This document shows, piece by piece, positions 23,288 through 34,800 of a stretch of DNA of 64,000 nt. The position numbers and the translations under genes were made by a program. The stretch comes from Erodium maritimum (taxonomy: Eukaryota > Streptophyta > Magnoliopsida > Geraniales > Geraniaceae): assembly GCA_963921825.1 (NCBI GenBank), contig OY997596.1, positions 3,539,001 to 3,603,000 on the forward strand, written 5' to 3'. The notes beneath the pieces are model-generated. The model did no database searches. It had not been told where the DNA came from and worked only from the letters and a program-made list of their open reading frames with translations. The first letter of the stretch is position 1; every line of letters starts with the position of its first letter.

Positions 23288-24160
23288 TTACAGCTCCTAA
23301 TTCTCAACAACAGAATGGGTTGATTGAAAGTAGGAACCTGACAGTCGTAAGGATTGCAAGAAACCTTCTGAAAGGCAAGGATGTGCCTGGTTATTTATGG
23401 GGGAAAGTTGTGAATATTGAAGTGTATATTGTAAATCGCGTATTGACAAAGAGCGTCAAGGATATGACATCTTACGAAGTCTGGTATGAAAAGAAGCATA
23501 TTGTTCATCACATGCGTGTCTTTGGATGCATTGCCCACACCAGGGTAACACTTCCACATCTAAAAAAAACTTTAATACATAAGTATAATCATGATGTGTG
23601 TTGTGTATGAGGCTTGCTCAAAGGCTTACCGATTCTTTAACCCTGAAACAAAGAAACTAACAATAAGCAGAGATATCGTGTTTGAAGAAGGGGTGATCTA
23701 GAAATGGAACTCTGAAAGCAACATCAAAACCAGCACAAGTCAGAATATTTTTGAGGTGAGATAGGAAGAAAGCCAAAGCAGTTCTCCTCTTGAACCCGAA
23801 GCTAAAGTAGGTGAGCAAACATTGTTGCAAACTTCACAAGAATAAAGAGTCGAGCAAGCATCCGAACAACCTATGAGGTACATATTTTTGGTTGATATCT
23901 ATGAGGAGGCTCCGATTGTTGATCTTGAGGAACAATGCTTCGTAACAACAAGAGAACCAAAGAATCCAAAAAGAGGCACTCAAAAACAAATGCTGGAAAG
24001 GATCTATGGAGGAAGAACTCAAGTCAATTCGCAACCATGATACATGGATGTTGACTGAGCTCCTAATAGGACACAAGGAGACTGGCTTAAAATAGGTGCT
24101 CAAGGCTAAAAAAGATTATGGAAGAAACATAGTAAGACAAAAGGCTTGTTTGGTCGCTAA

Positions 24161-24250
24161 GAGCATCTCCAATGGTATATTATGACTAGTGGTATGGAGC
24201 CACTGTAAGAGCTTATTTTTGGCTTTCTCTCTCCTCCATACCACTACCTC
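24161..24250. mobile_element. PIF-type MITE fragment
   Basis: GAGCATCTCCAATGGTAT follows TAA (24158-24160) and matches the terminal repeat of the MITE in shugoshin intron 3 (GAGCATTTCCAATGGTATTA). Only about 90 bp can be followed before a hAT-like terminus begins at 24251. No right end is seen. Confidence 0.5.
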
Positions 24251-24440
24251 TAGGGTTGGGCAAATATCCGGCCGTCACCAAAAACCGACCATCCCCATCA
24301 CCGGAATCACCCGAACCGGTGTCACCAGCGACGGTTACGGTTAAGAAAATACCAACCCGACAACATTTTGGGTGGGTACGGTTTTTTATCTTCCAAACCG
24401 GTAAAAAACCGACCGATCGGTTTCAGGTCTGTGTATAAAA
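24251..24440. mobile_element. hAT-type MITE end (TAGGGTTGGGCAAA)
   Basis: TAGGGTTGGGCAAATATCCGG and the following ACCGACCAT/CCGGAACC-rich sequence resemble the end of the hAT element at 31366 (TAGGGGTGCTCAAAACTACC plus GACCGGAACCGACCATCACC). The opposite terminus was not found, so this is a fragment or an element whose right end has decayed. Confidence 0.45.
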
Positions 24441-24589
24441 ATGTTTATGTTTGTTTTACTAATTTGATGGTTATAGTATTACAAGAGGTTCAAAATTTTC
24501 CTGTCACCTATACCAAGAATTATTAGAATTATTACAAACGACCTCTCTCTCGCATCTTGAGTGCATAACCTAGCTTTAGCCATGCGAAA

Positions 24590-25955
24590 TGGTACTCCCT
24601 TGCCCCTTCCTTTGTCTTCAACAGCCTTGCTGACACTATTGTTGTAGCCATTGTCGGTCTGTCACGTCTCGTCCGGTGCAGCTCTCACCCTCGAGAACTC
24701 TGCTCTCTCCTGAAGCAACTCAGCCTTTAAAGGCCCAACGTAGGAGGAAGCCGAAGCAAACCGTAGTCGGGATCCTCGTTGCGCCTCCTCTCTCGATGAA
24801 TTCATCACGATCCCCAACCACTATGGCCTTGGTGCCTTTCGTGATGGGTGCCTCCACACCGCCCTCTACCAGAAAACCACGCTGGGGACGGCCGTTGAGA
24901 CCTAAAGGTGTTGCTTTATCCGCAAGCAACCATCCATTGGATCCGCTTCTGTTGACTCTGGTTGTCCCTTCTCCTGCTCCGTCTGTTCCTATTGGCCTTC
25001 CTCCTTGTGGTGAGGGCGGGTCTCCTCCTCCATTGCAACGTGACCTGACACGTGGGAAAGCTTCAATCATCGATTTCTCGAGGTCAATCATAGGAACGGT
25101 GGGATTGGGGTCTGCGTCTCCTAATGCGGATAAGATTCTGTTTATACCCTCCCTTCTTACTGTTCCAGTTGGAATGACTCGTGGACGACCAGTGGATAAA
25201 TCCTCGGAGGATCCACCATCATCCACTGCTTTGGTCGGACCGAATCTACTGGCTTCCATGGCGACGCTTCAAGACGGCCTTTCGTCCTGCTCCTCTGAGG
25301 AAGATGAGGAGGTGGAAGTGGTGGTCCCATATTCTGTGATCAATTCATCTATCCTTCCGCGCTAGTAGTTTGAGTTGCCAAACAAGCTTTGGGCCCCACA
25401 GCCTCCCGGGAAGGAGATCATCCTTCGTATCATCACCACCGCATGGGGGCGGTCTGCGGAGGGCCTGGTTATCAAGGAACTCGGCACAGGTCTCTACGAC
25501 TTCTATTTCAGGACGACGGAGGCTAGAGCCTGTGTTCAGGGTAACGAACCCTAATGTTTTGACGGGTGTCTACTCTTTCTTAGGGACCTGGACCTTTGTG
25601 CTCGTGATCTTCCTGTGCTGGACCGTTTGTAATATTGGGTTCGTGCACGGGGCCTTCCACCCCTGATTTGGAATAAGGCGACAAGATAGACGACCGGCGA
25701 CATGTTGGGGTCGTGTGTGGTAGTTTCCTACGACCAATGGGGGGTGTGTTGGGGCGATGCGGTGAGGGTACGCTATTGGCACCTGGTGGAACGCCCTCTA
25801 CGGCGGGGATTAGTGCTTCGGTTCAAGGATTTCCTTGAGCTTGTGAGGGTTGACCTCACATACACGAAACTCCCAAACTTCTGCTTAACATGTGGACGGA
25901 TCGGTCATGTGGTGCGGGAATGTGAGTTGGAGTTGCAGGCTACCCTAAGTTAAGA
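24590..25955 (+). pseudogene. LINE ORF1 relic with zinc knuckle
   Basis: A 229-codon Pro/Ser-rich frame (24676-25365) is followed, after stop codons, by a DUF4283-like stretch (IILRIITTAWGRSAEGLVIK near 25415) and then, in another frame, by a CX2CX4HX4C knuckle (FCLTCGRIGHVVREC near 25880). This order is that of plant L1-type LINE ORF1 proteins, which bind the element RNA. At least two frame changes and stops separate the blocks, and no ORF2 (endonuclease or reverse transcriptase) follows before the Harbinger element at 26166. The product is not functional. Confidence 0.65.
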
Positions 25956-26448
25956 TTCCTCGATCATGGAGTTTCAAAAGGACAAACTGGTGAAGCCATA
26001 TGCAACGGATTGGAAGGAGTCATCACCGTCGACTAGTCCACCATGCTTTGGGTACTTATCCCCGATCACTATATTTAAGGGTTCCTCGTCTCAAGGGTGG
26101 AACCCGTGTGTTTCTCCGCGCACTGTAGCTAATGATACATGACCTCGGGTGGGAACCCAGACTAAGAGCATGTACAACGGGTCGCACCCGCGCCCCACTC
26201 CGCGCGCGCCCGGACCGCGGCACGCGGGCCGACCCGCTGTGGAGGCCAAAAAATGCGCGCCCGCTCCCCATTTTCGCGCCCCCGCCCCCCGATACGCGTG
26301 CCTCGTCTGCTGCCCGTTGGCCGGTCCCGCTCCCTGCGCGGCGTCGCTGCCGTGGCAGCCTGTGGCTGCACCACGTGGCCAGACCGTTGGCAACGGTCAT
26401 TTTGCTAACGGCTATTTTTTTTTAATTCAAAAATCAACTAAAACTAAC

Positions 26449-26460
26449 CCTATAAATACC
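26449..26460 (+). promoter_or_regulatory. TATA box of Harbinger 1 transposase
   Basis: CCTATAAATACCC lies about 85 bp before the transposase ATG. An equivalent TATAAATACC precedes the ATG in the second copy (near 37506) and the third (near 60122), showing a conserved leader. Confidence 0.6.
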
Positions 26461-26538
26461 CATCTTCACTATCATTTTTTCCACACCACTCTATACTTTC
26501 ACTCTTTCATAATCACTTCCTACTTGCTATTTTTGAAA

Positions 26539-27909
26539 ATGTCCGACGACGAGGTTATGTCCAACGCTGAGAAGATGACGTACGAGGAGCTGGCTCCCCG
26601 GATGCCGACACATGCGGAGATGGCAGCCCAACTGCCGACATATGAGGAGATGGCAGCCCAAATGCGGCCAGTTCAGCGACGATTCCGGCGGATGATGGAG
26701 AGGCAGATGCAGAGAGTAATGCCAAGGGTCCAGAGGTCCATGCGTGGGCAACCAATGCGCCGAGAGATTAACAGAAATCGTGCGGAAGCCCACATCCAAT
26801 TGATGGCGAACTATTTTGACGAACAACCTCTATATGGCCCTGAAATGTTCAGGCGTCGGTTCCGTATGTGCAGACCACTTTTCCAACGGATTATGAACGC
26901 GGTGAAGGCTCACGACCCTTACTTCGTTGCATGGAGGCTCGACGCTGCCTCACGGCCGGGCTTATCAACGGAGCAGAAGTGCACCGCCGTTATACGGATG
27001 CTTGCGTATGGGTCCTCGGCCGATTCATTGGATGAAACTCTGCGCATTGGGGTAAGCACCATACTTGAATGTTTACGTAATTTTTGCAAGGCCGTCATTC
27101 AGGTATTCGGAGCCGAGTACGAGCGTACACCGACACCGGCGGACATGGACTGCTTACTCCGAGAAGGGTACAGCCGAGGGTTTTCCGGAATGGCGGGGAG
27201 TCTTGACTGTATGCATTGGAAGTGGAAGAACTGCCCAACCGAAGAGCAGGGAGCCCATGGACGGGGAGATCACCACGGGGACAAGACGATTCTGCTTGAA
27301 GTTGTAGCGTCCCGTGATTTATGGATTTGGCATGCATTTTTCGGGATGGCTGGATCGAACAACGACATCATCGTCCTCAACCACAGCCACCTATTCCTAG
27401 ACGCTTACTACGACCATGATCTAGCTGTGGAGTACGAGATCAACGGGCATCGGTACGACCGACCTTATTACTTGGTGGACGGCATTTACCCATCATACGC
27501 ACGGTTCGTGAAGACTATTCGGCATCCCTTCGAGCCCAAAGAGAAGTTGTTTGCTAAATGTCAAGAAGGTGCTCGAAAAGATATTGAAAGGGCTTTTGGA
27601 GTACTTCAAGTAAGGTGGCACATCATTTCCCGTCCCGCTCGGTCTTGGAGCGTAGACATTTTGGCTGATATCATGCACACTTGCATAATTCTACACAACA
27701 TGATTGTAGAGGATGAGCGCGACCGGTACGAGTATGGGGAGGAGGAGTTGTTGTGGGTGCAACCTCCAGAAATGCCGAATTGGACACCACCGGAACGATG
27801 GCACCACGGAGGGCCATTGGAATACCAGGGACTTGTGGATGCTCAACAAAGTGTCATAGATCCTGAGATCCACCATCAACTACAACAAGATCTTATGAAG
27901 CACTTATGA
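26539..27909 (+). CDS. PIF/Harbinger transposase (HARBI1/ALP1-like DDE nuclease), 456 aa
   Basis: The ATG at 26539 lies about 85 bp downstream of TATAAATACCC and opens MSDDEVMSNAEKMTYEEL, matching the start of the second Harbinger copy (MSDDERQ) at 37614, so it is preferred over the upstream in-frame extension. Residues about 15-70 are Met/Arg/Gln-rich with THAEMAAQLPTYEEMAAQM repeats. A helix-turn-helix-like region (LSTEQKCTAVIRMLAYGSS) is followed by the DDE catalytic core with D223 (SLDCMHW), D276 (NNDIIVL) and E350 (KDIERAFGVLQ), then ILHNMIVEDERD. All three catalytic acidic residues are present and there is no internal stop. The protein would cut and join element ends. It could also be a domesticated ALP1-like gene, but terminal repeats and TAA duplications point to a transposon. 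Confidence 0.9.
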   Translation: MSDDEVMSNAEKMTYEELAPRMPTHAEMAAQLPTYEEMAAQMRPVQRRFRRMMERQMQRVMPRVQRSMRGQPMRREINRNRAEAHIQLMANYFDEQPLYGPEMFRRRFRMCRPLFQRIMNAVKAHDPYFVAWRLDAASRPGLSTEQKCTAVIRMLAYGSSADSLDETLRIGVSTILECLRNFCKAVIQVFGAEYERTPTPADMDCLLREGYSRGFSGMAGSLDCMHWKWKNCPTEEQGAHGRGDHHGDKTILLEVVASRDLWIWHAFFGMAGSNNDIIVLNHSHLFLDAYYDHDLAVEYEINGHRYDRPYYLVDGIYPSYARFVKTIRHPFEPKEKLFAKCQEGARKDIERAFGVLQVRWHIISRPARSWSVDILADIMHTCIILHNMIVEDERDRYEYGEEELLWVQPPEMPNWTPPERWHHGGPLEYQGLVDAQQSVIDPEIHHQLQQDLMKHL

Positions 27910-28308
27910 GATCGATTTAGAGTTGGTTTCCATGACGACGAGTAGTCGTTTGTGCTCTTGGAGCTGGTTTTTTTGGTGTTGTATGAAAAGGAGTTGAATA
28001 AAATTAGAAGTTCATTTATATTCGTGTTAAATTTATTTATTCATTATTGATTGTCAATACTTATTTTTGTTCCAAAATTGTTTAAATTATAAACAATTTA
28101 AACGGTTTCTGATAACAAATTAAATAAAACAGGAAAATATCAAATAATAATCCAATCAGCACTGTTCTGCACTCCCAGGGCCCCAGAGGTCCTTTCTGTT
28201 GTAAAACACCCACTTTTCTGCACTCTCACTCCCTGACTTTTGTCCAGTCAACACAAGAGCCTCAGGGCCAGGGCCTCACGCAAAGTCGTTCTGTTGTACA
28301 TGCTGTAA

Positions 28309-28880
28309 AGAGTGAAGAGCACTGATGCTGGAGGTAGTGTGCTGTTTAGTGCCAAAATATATATATTGAATAGAGACACAATTTGCATAGAGAATAAATT
28401 TCATGTTCTTGCATTTTAATCAAGGAAATAAGCCGACAGATCCCAACTTGGATTCAAACATTCAAATGATTGCTTCAAACAGATAAAGATACCTCAAAAT
28501 TTTCATCATCAACAAAAACTAGACATTACCAATTCACAATCAACAACATTATTAATATATTTCAAATCTAGACAAAATTGACTAATACATAGAAGAAACC
28601 AGATCTAAATACTCAATGTAGTAAAAATGCTACGGGTATGAGACACTACAATTTGAATGTCAGAATCGTGAAAAAAGTAACAGTTATAACCATGAATGCA
28701 AAATCGAATCAAAGTAAAGCACAAAATTATACCCAATTTCATACTAAATCCACTTTCATATCAACTAAAATTCTGCCAGAACAAACTACTGAGTGTTTGG
28801 GTACTCTTTACAACTCAAAATCATGAACATTGAAAACCAAAACACAACGATCCTAAAAGAGTTGGAACAAACCATAAAAT
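28309..28880. other. Intergenic stretch and H2B 3' flank
   Basis: AT-rich DNA with no domain-bearing frame. The part nearest 28880 is expected to be the 3' UTR and terminator of the minus-strand H2B gene. Confidence 0.5.
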
Positions 28881-29291
28881 CTATCCACTGGTGAATTTTG
28901 TAACAGCCTTGGTGCCTTCGGAGACGGCGTGCTTGGCGAGCTCGCCGGGGAGGACGAGCCTGACGGCGGTCTGGATCTCCCGGGAAGTGATGGTGGGCTT
29001 CTTGTTGTACCTGGCGAGCTTGGAGGACTCCCCAGCGAGCTTCTCGAAGATGTCGTTGATGAAGCTGTTCATGATCCCCATGGCCTTGCTCGAGATCCCG
29101 ATGTCGGGGTGCACCTGCTTCAGGACCTTGAAGATGTAGATCTTGTACGTCTCCACATTCTTCTTATTCCTCTTCTTCTTCTTGTCCTGCGACGACGCGT
29201 CCTTCGGGACCTTCTTCTCCGCTCGGGGCTTCTTCTCCGCCGCCCCCGCTGGGGCCTTCTCGGCGGGCTTCTTCTCTGCTCTCGGTGCCAT
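28881..29291 (-). CDS. Histone H2B, 136 aa
   Basis: H2B pairs with H2A in the nucleosome core and packages DNA in the nucleus. The intronless frame starts at ATG 29291 ([15 protein letters not shown]) and ends at 28881. Residues 1-45 form the basic tail with AEKKP and [19 protein letters not shown] motifs. Residues about 46-134 are the histone fold ([60 protein letters not shown]). The ubiquitin-acceptor lysine in AVTKFTS is K132. The last residue is Gly (TKFTSG), whereas most plant H2Bs I recall end in TSS. Length and motifs match canonical plant H2B. The upstream region has S-phase-type elements, consistent with replication-coupled expression. A Harbinger element lies about 575 bp beyond its 3' end. 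Function is secure; which paralogue it is cannot be told. Confidence 0.97.
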   Translation of the reverse strand: MAPRAEKKPAEKAPAGAAEKKPRAEKKVPKDASSQDKKKKRNKKNVETYKIYIFKVLKQVHPDIGISSKAMGIMNSFINDIFEKLAGESSKLARYNKKPTITSREIQTAVRLVLPGELAKHAVSEGTKAVTKFTSG

Positions 29292-29372
29292 TTTCGATCT
29301 GTTTTGAAGGTTTTGGGTGTGGATATGAATGTGATGTGTGAAGTAGTGGGTTTTGGGAGATGAGGGCTTTAG

Positions 29373-29540
29373 TTTTTATATCAGGTGGAAGACGAGACGC
29401 GATTGGTCAGGTTTGGGTATCGTGGATCGATGACGTGGACGGATGGATTTTGCGTGGGAGTGATTGACGGCGAAGATTTGGTTTTGGATGCAGCGGGCTT
29501 TTCCTCGACTTTTGAGAAATTGAGAGGTTTTTGGCGGATC
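29373..29540 (-). promoter_or_regulatory. H2B promoter: TATA, CCAAT, ACGTCA hexamer, E2F-like site
   Basis: Read on the minus strand, TGATATAAAAA (29373-29383) lies about 85 bp before the ATG. Upstream are CCAAT (29402-29406), the histone hexamer ACGTCA (29431-29436), and a GATCCGCC sequence near 29533-29540 that matches seven of eight bases of the plant histone octamer. It overlaps TTTTTGGCGG on the plus strand (29528-29537), an E2F-type site. These elements are known to drive S-phase histone transcription in plants; their role here is inferred from sequence and spacing. Confidence 0.65.
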
Positions 29541-29895
29541 GCTGACTTGGCAAATGTTTTTGCCCGCTCTTTTTTTCACACAGAGTATGTGAGTGTGTCA
29601 CGGATGTGATTGATGAGTAAGTTGACAGCCAATTACATTATCACACGTGTCATATAATAATATGTAATTCTCATTCTACTCTTATTTTGGGGATTTGAAA
29701 TTGATGAACTCAAATATGTGTTTCATACATTTTTAGTTTGATATTTTGAAAAAGTTTTATATCTAAGTAAGAATCGGAGAGTATTTATAAATTATGTGGA
29801 CACTTACATTCTTTTATTGATCAATTCATTAATTTAATCATTTTCGATTTATTCAAACTTTAATTAACTTTAAACTTGCGCCAACATTTTTTTTC
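29541..29895. other. AT-rich upstream region of H2B
   Basis: AT-rich DNA with no recognised gene or mobile element. Confidence 0.5.
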
Positions 29896-30104
29896 CTAAG
29901 GGTTATCTATCAGGTAGCATATTGAATATATTTTAAAACACAAAAATAAAAATTTATATCGGGGTGATAAAAATAATGTTGAGTGTTGATAAATCTTCAC
30001 TAAAAAATATTTTATATCAATGTGAGTGATAAAAAAACACATGATGAGGTGATAAAAATCAGATTTAATTTTGATAATAAGGGTCATAAACTAGAGTTTA
30101 GTGT
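29896..30104. repeat. Degenerate TGATAAA-rich tandem repeat, left part
   Basis: Phrases such as GGTGATAAAAA, GAGTGTTGATAAA and AACACATGATGAGGTGATAA recur at irregular spacing of about 20-50 bp. The same phrases resume at 31305-31357 and 39833-39990, so these three parts were contiguous before the insertions at 30105 and 31366. No coding capacity is seen. Confidence 0.6.
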
Positions 30105-31304
30105 GTTTAAATAAGTAATAGCTAGAAAGAAAACCTAGATGCGCTCTCTCTTCGCACAGCCATCCCCCACCCCCCATTGAAGCTTCCAGCTTCCACCATT
30201 GAAACCCCCTGCTTACAAGCGTTCTGATTACCCTAGCCAGGGTCACCCATAACCCCTCAGGGTACACTTCACCGTCGACGGTCCTTCCAGATCGGCATTG
30301 GTTTCGTTGCTGCGTCATTCCGGCCATCTGTCTTCTTCGCTACGCTGCCTTGCGTCTGTGCCTCCTTGTCGTCGCCAAATCAATCTCGATGCCGGTGTGG
30401 TTGCTACTGTCGCCGCCGCGGTTCTCTCCGGTTCAAGTCCCTCGCTTGCGATCTCTCCCGCCCCTCCCTTCCCCGTCGACGATCCTGTTTATCTTCCCTC
30501 GTGGTTGGTCTCCGCGTTTTGGGATCAAGGCGTCGATGGTTTTTGCCGTAGTCGATCACAGCATCGTCGATCGTCGCCCCTTACCTCGCCGCCGACTTGA
30601 TCTAGGGCCGTCAAGGGTTACAACCAATCAGGCAACCCCGTCTCTCCATAAATCAACCATGGCAGCCATGGCTCCCGGCCGCTCTCCTCGATCGTCCTTA
30701 TTCCTACGATCGGTCAAGCCCCTGCGATCGATCAAGCCATGGGCACCTGGTCTGAGTCGACGACGGGGCAAAGCTCGCCGCCAGCACCCCAGGCGAAGGG
30801 ATCGTCCACGGGACGTCGAAATAATGCAACATGAGGACCTCGGCATATTTCATGTTGTCATTCTGGTCTGGGGCCCACAGACGGAGGCGTCTCAGCCTTC
30901 TTCGGAAGAATGAGAAGACCCGGCGGGGGTGGGAGGGTTCGTCTACGGACTATACACATAGACCCGGGACCACCAATGCTGGGGAGTCTTGGGAAATCCG
31001 CATTCATGGCACTACGTTCAGCTGTTAGGTCTGCTTTGTATTTCTTTCTAGATCGAATAAGTCTTTGATTAGGTTGGTTTAGGACTTTGATTTTCTTTAG
31101 GTCTCGTTGTGTTGAGAAGTTGGTAAGGAGATGTCTTAAGTTTTTGTCTACGATGTCAAGTAGGCTATCTTTATGGGTCCATGAGCATTGGGCTTGCTAC
31201 GGTCGCCCCGGACAAATATCCTTAACCCTGGGTGGTTACGTCGTACCTTGTTTGGTTACTTATTTGCAATAATGCACTTCTCCGGTTACCCGTTTTAAAA
31301 AAAA
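30105..31304 (+). mobile_element. LINE-derived retroelement with long target duplication, no RT
   Basis: CTAGAGTTTAGTGT stands on both sides (30091-30104 and 31305-31318), the insert ends in a short A-run, and the duplication is at least 14 bp, as produced by target-primed reverse transcription. The 1.2-kb body has a GC-rich 5' part and a 3' part (TCAAGTAGGCTATC, TGGGTCCATGAGCATTGGGC, near 31155-31190) shared with the element ending at 45904. The longest frame (30350-30913) is Arg/Pro/Ser-rich without a recognisable domain. It is probably a LINE with the internal coding region lost, or a non-autonomous family that uses LINE machinery. Confidence 0.7.
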
Positions 31305-31733
31305 CTAGAGTTTAGTGTTGATAAAAAAACATGTGATATGGTGATAAAATACATGTAATTTAGTGTAGGGGTGCTCAAAACTACCCGAAAATCGGTGATC
31401 CGACCGGAACCGACCATCACCAGAACCGCCGATATGTTTACCGCCGATTTCTAGCCCGGATTCCAGTAAGAAAATTGCAGAACCGGAGGCAATTGGGTGG
31501 GTGATCGGTAGAGGCTTCTACACAAGTGGTTATACCCGACCCGCTTGGTAGGCCTACTCTATCCCACTTACCTTTCCTCTTCTACTCTATTCCACTTGCC
31601 TCTCCTCTTTGGAATTTCATCTTCGACAACAAATTCAACATAAAATCCAAAAGAGAAATTGAGTCCGGAGTCACAACATGAAGTAATGCTTCCCTATTGT
31701 TTTCAAATTCTATTAGGAGCTACTATTTAAATT

Positions 31734-31894
31734 TGTTTGAGTTTAATTCCTTTCCTTGTTTTATTGATTTAGGTTAGTATATAACATCAATTACAGATAG
31801 GCTAAGATGGAATTCAAACTATACAAAAATATTCAAAATTATATTATCTTAGAGTTTGATTGTATTCAAACTCTAGATAACATATATCTCCACA
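31734..31894 (-). repeat. 3' LTR of copia C
   Basis: TGTTTGAGTTTAATTCC to ATATATCTCCACA, about 161 bp, paired with 36496-36657. As the element is on the minus strand, this is its 3' LTR. Confidence 0.9.
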
Positions 31895-34800
31895 CACGCC
31901 CCTGCAGTCTGAGTCGGAGGATCACGGACGTTCAGGCTGGATCTGAAGTCGAGGAACAGTACTCTAGGCAACCCCTTTGTGAAAATATCAACAATCTGGG
32001 AGCGAGATGGGACGTGCAAAACCCGAACTTTCCCTTTGACAACATTTTCTCGAACAAAGTGAAAGTCAAGCTATATGTGTTTGGTGCGTTGGTGTTGCAC
32101 TGGATTACCCGAAAAATAGATCGCGCTGACATTATCACAGTATACTAGAGTGGCCCGAAAGACAGGACAGTGGAGCTCAAGTAAAAGATTACGCAACCAG
32201 TAAGACTCGGACACTACATTGGTAACTCCGCGATACTCGGCCTCAGTGCTGGAGCGAGACAACGTCGGCTGGCGTTTGGACGACCAGGAAACAAGGTTGT
32301 CACCTAAGAACACACAGAAACCAGAGGTAGAGCGACAAGTATCTGGACACCCGGCCCAATCAGCATCCGTGTAGGCGACCAGGTTGGACGCAGAAGAGGA
32401 GTAAATATGAAGCCCAAGGTGACGCGTGCCTTGCACATATCGAGTGATGCGCTTTAGCGCGACCATATGACGTGTACGAGGATAATGCATATGTAAGCAA
32501 ATCTGATGCACTGCATAAGAGATGTCTGGTCGAGTGAATGTGAGATACTGAAGCGCCCCTACGGTACAAAGTGGGATCCTCAAATATCGGACTATCAGAA
32601 GAGCTGAGCTTTCCCTAGGTGTCAACTGGTGTGGCGGAGGGAGAGCACGAAGTCATACCAGCACGAGCAATGATGTCATCGGCGTACTTTTGCTGAGATA
32701 GGAACATTCCACCTGAGTGACGTGTGACTGATATCCCAAGAAAGTACGAAAGAGGGTCAAGATCCTTCATAGCAAATTCCGAGCTAAGGTGAGACATAAT
32801 AGAGAGACAAAGCACATCGCTGGGGGAGATGAGTATGATATCGTCCACAGATAGCAAGATGTAAGCAGTGTCAGACCCTTGGCGTAAGATGAATAAAGAA
32901 TGATCAGATCTGATGTGACAAAACCCAATAGATGAGACAAAATCAGTTAAACACTGATACCAAGCCTGAGGAGCCTGCTTGAGACAGTAGATGGAGTGGT
33001 GTAACAAACAGACATGGTCGGGATTAGTGGAAGTCCAAAAACCGAGCGGCTGATGCATGTACACTGTCTCATTAAAATTGTCGTGAAGAAAAGTGTTCTT
33101 GACATTGAGCTGATGAATAGACCATAAGCGAGATACGGCTAGACTCAAGACCGTGCGAATAGTCGAGGGCTTGACCACGGGGCTGAACGTCTCATCACAC
33201 TCCACTCCACCCTGTTGAGACATGCCATCACCAACAAGACGAGCCGTATGGCGCTCAAAAGAACCATTAGAACGAGTTTTGTGGCGAAAAATTCACATAG
33301 ACCGAATGATATTTACCCCCACGGGACGCGGAACAATAACCCAAGTCTTATTATTAATCAAAGCATTATACTCATCTAACATATCCAGTTTCCAATTCGG
33401 GTCGGTAAGTGCATCTTTAGGATTACGAGGAATGAGAGAAATAGAGGTAGAAGATGAAGCCGAGAGGTTAAAAATTAATTTTGGTTTAATAATTCCTAAC
33501 CTGCCTCGGGTGATCATCGGATAAGCTAGGGGTGGGCCGGTGGGAGAGGAGCTGGGTCCGGATGGGCTGGTAGGAGAAGACCCGGAGCGTGATGGGCCAG
33601 CTGATGAAGAGCTGGGTCCGGGTGAGCTGGGAGTAGGGTGACCGGGTCCTGGTGAGTGTGGAGAAGATGGGCCGAGGCCTAGGGGACTTGCAGGAGGACT
33701 CGGTGCTTGTGGGATGTGTGCGGATCCGGACGGGTTGCTGGGTGGGCTACGGTTGGAGGTCCAGGTACGGGTTGGACGGGCTCAGGTGGAGCTGGGAGCA
33801 GATCTGCAGGCATGATAAGAGATGGATAGGCTAACAGGGAATCATAGAATGGTGATTCTGTAGAGTTAGAGGATGAGAAAGGGAACACCAATTCATCAAA
33901 GATAACATGCCTCGATATCATTAATTTTTTAGTATGTAAATTGTAACAAATATACCTCCGATGGTTAGGAGGATAACCAAGAAACACACAAGGAGTGGAG
34001 CGAGCCTGCAATTTATGAAGTGTAGGAAGAAGAGGAAAACAAAGGCACCCAAAAATGCGAAGATGAGAAAATGACGGAGCACGTTTGTATAAAAGCATTG
34101 TAGGTGAAGAGAAGTGAAGTAATTTAGAAGGTAGAATGTTCAATAAGTATGTAGTCATTGACAAGGCGTGATGCCAAAAGTATGATGGAACAAATGCATG
34201 TAAAAGTAGTGTACGAACCATATTATTTATACTGTGGATTTTGCGCTCGGGCCGGCCATTTTGAGGAGAGGTGTGAGGACAAGAAAACTGAAATATCATG
34301 CCGGACGAAGCGCAGAAATCGTGATAGGAGGAGTTACCAAACTATTTGCCATTGTCGCACTGAAAACTTTTAATTGCACAACCAAATTGAGTAGACACAT
34401 ATTTATTGAAAATAGAGAAAATAGAGAAAGCCTGAGATTTCTTGCTCATAGGAAAAGTCCAAACAAAGTTAGTGTAATCGTCAAGTAACACTAAATAATA
34501 TTTGTGACTGGAAGAGCTCAGAATGAGAGATGTCCATAAGTCAGCATGCACAATATCAAAAGGAGCGCAAGTAAACGATAAAGATTACTGAAATGGTAGT
34601 TTAACTTGTTTTCCAAAAATACATGATTGACAAACTGAATTAAAATTGTTCGTATTACATGAAATAATATTTGAACGACGAAGAGAATCAAATATTGGTG
34701 CTCCTGGATGTCCCAACCGGGAATGCCAAATGCATGGAGATAAAGCAGCAAATGCAGACGAAGTAAAAAAAGAAGTGGGAGAAATAGACGGAGTGACTGG

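Larger units (their letters stand above)
15632..24160 (+). mobile_element. Ty1/copia fossil B, 3'-truncated, with nested insertions
   Basis: Left LTR 15632-15894 is followed by a tRNA-Met primer site (TGGTATTAGAGCC at 15897). Gag runs from about 15924 to a zinc-knuckle region near 16700. After an insertion, protease (about 18717-18956) carries YLDTGSSNHMSG. After solo LTR 3, the pre-integrase and integrase domains follow (21755-22366), with WLWHVDVVM and later RVFGCIAHT (about 23515) beyond a MITE. The element stops in the early reverse transcriptase (LVAK at about 24150), so most of RT, RNase H and the right LTR are absent. The fossil has several further breaks. Confidence 0.85.
26166..28305 (+). 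mobile_element. PIF/Harbinger element 1, near-intact
   Basis: A 2140-bp element lies between TAA duplications (26163-26165 and 28306-28308). Terminal inverted repeats are GAGCATGTACAACGG on the left and, read inward from the right, CAGCATGTACAACAG, differing at two of 15 positions. It holds one uninterrupted transposase and a core promoter (TATAAATACCC at about 26451). Canonical PIF/Harbinger elements also encode a Myb/SANT-like DNA-binding protein; no second frame is seen, so it may depend on one supplied from elsewhere. Confidence 0.85.

Noticed and set aside
24720-25259. 179-codon frame antisense to the LINE ORF1 relic
   Set aside because: Shadow of the GC-rich sense frame; no domain.
26149-26538. 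N-terminal extension of the Harbinger transposase frame by about 130 codons
   Set aside because: It begins outside the element, runs through the terminal repeat and the TATA box, and is absent from the second copy, which starts at the equivalent MSDDE.
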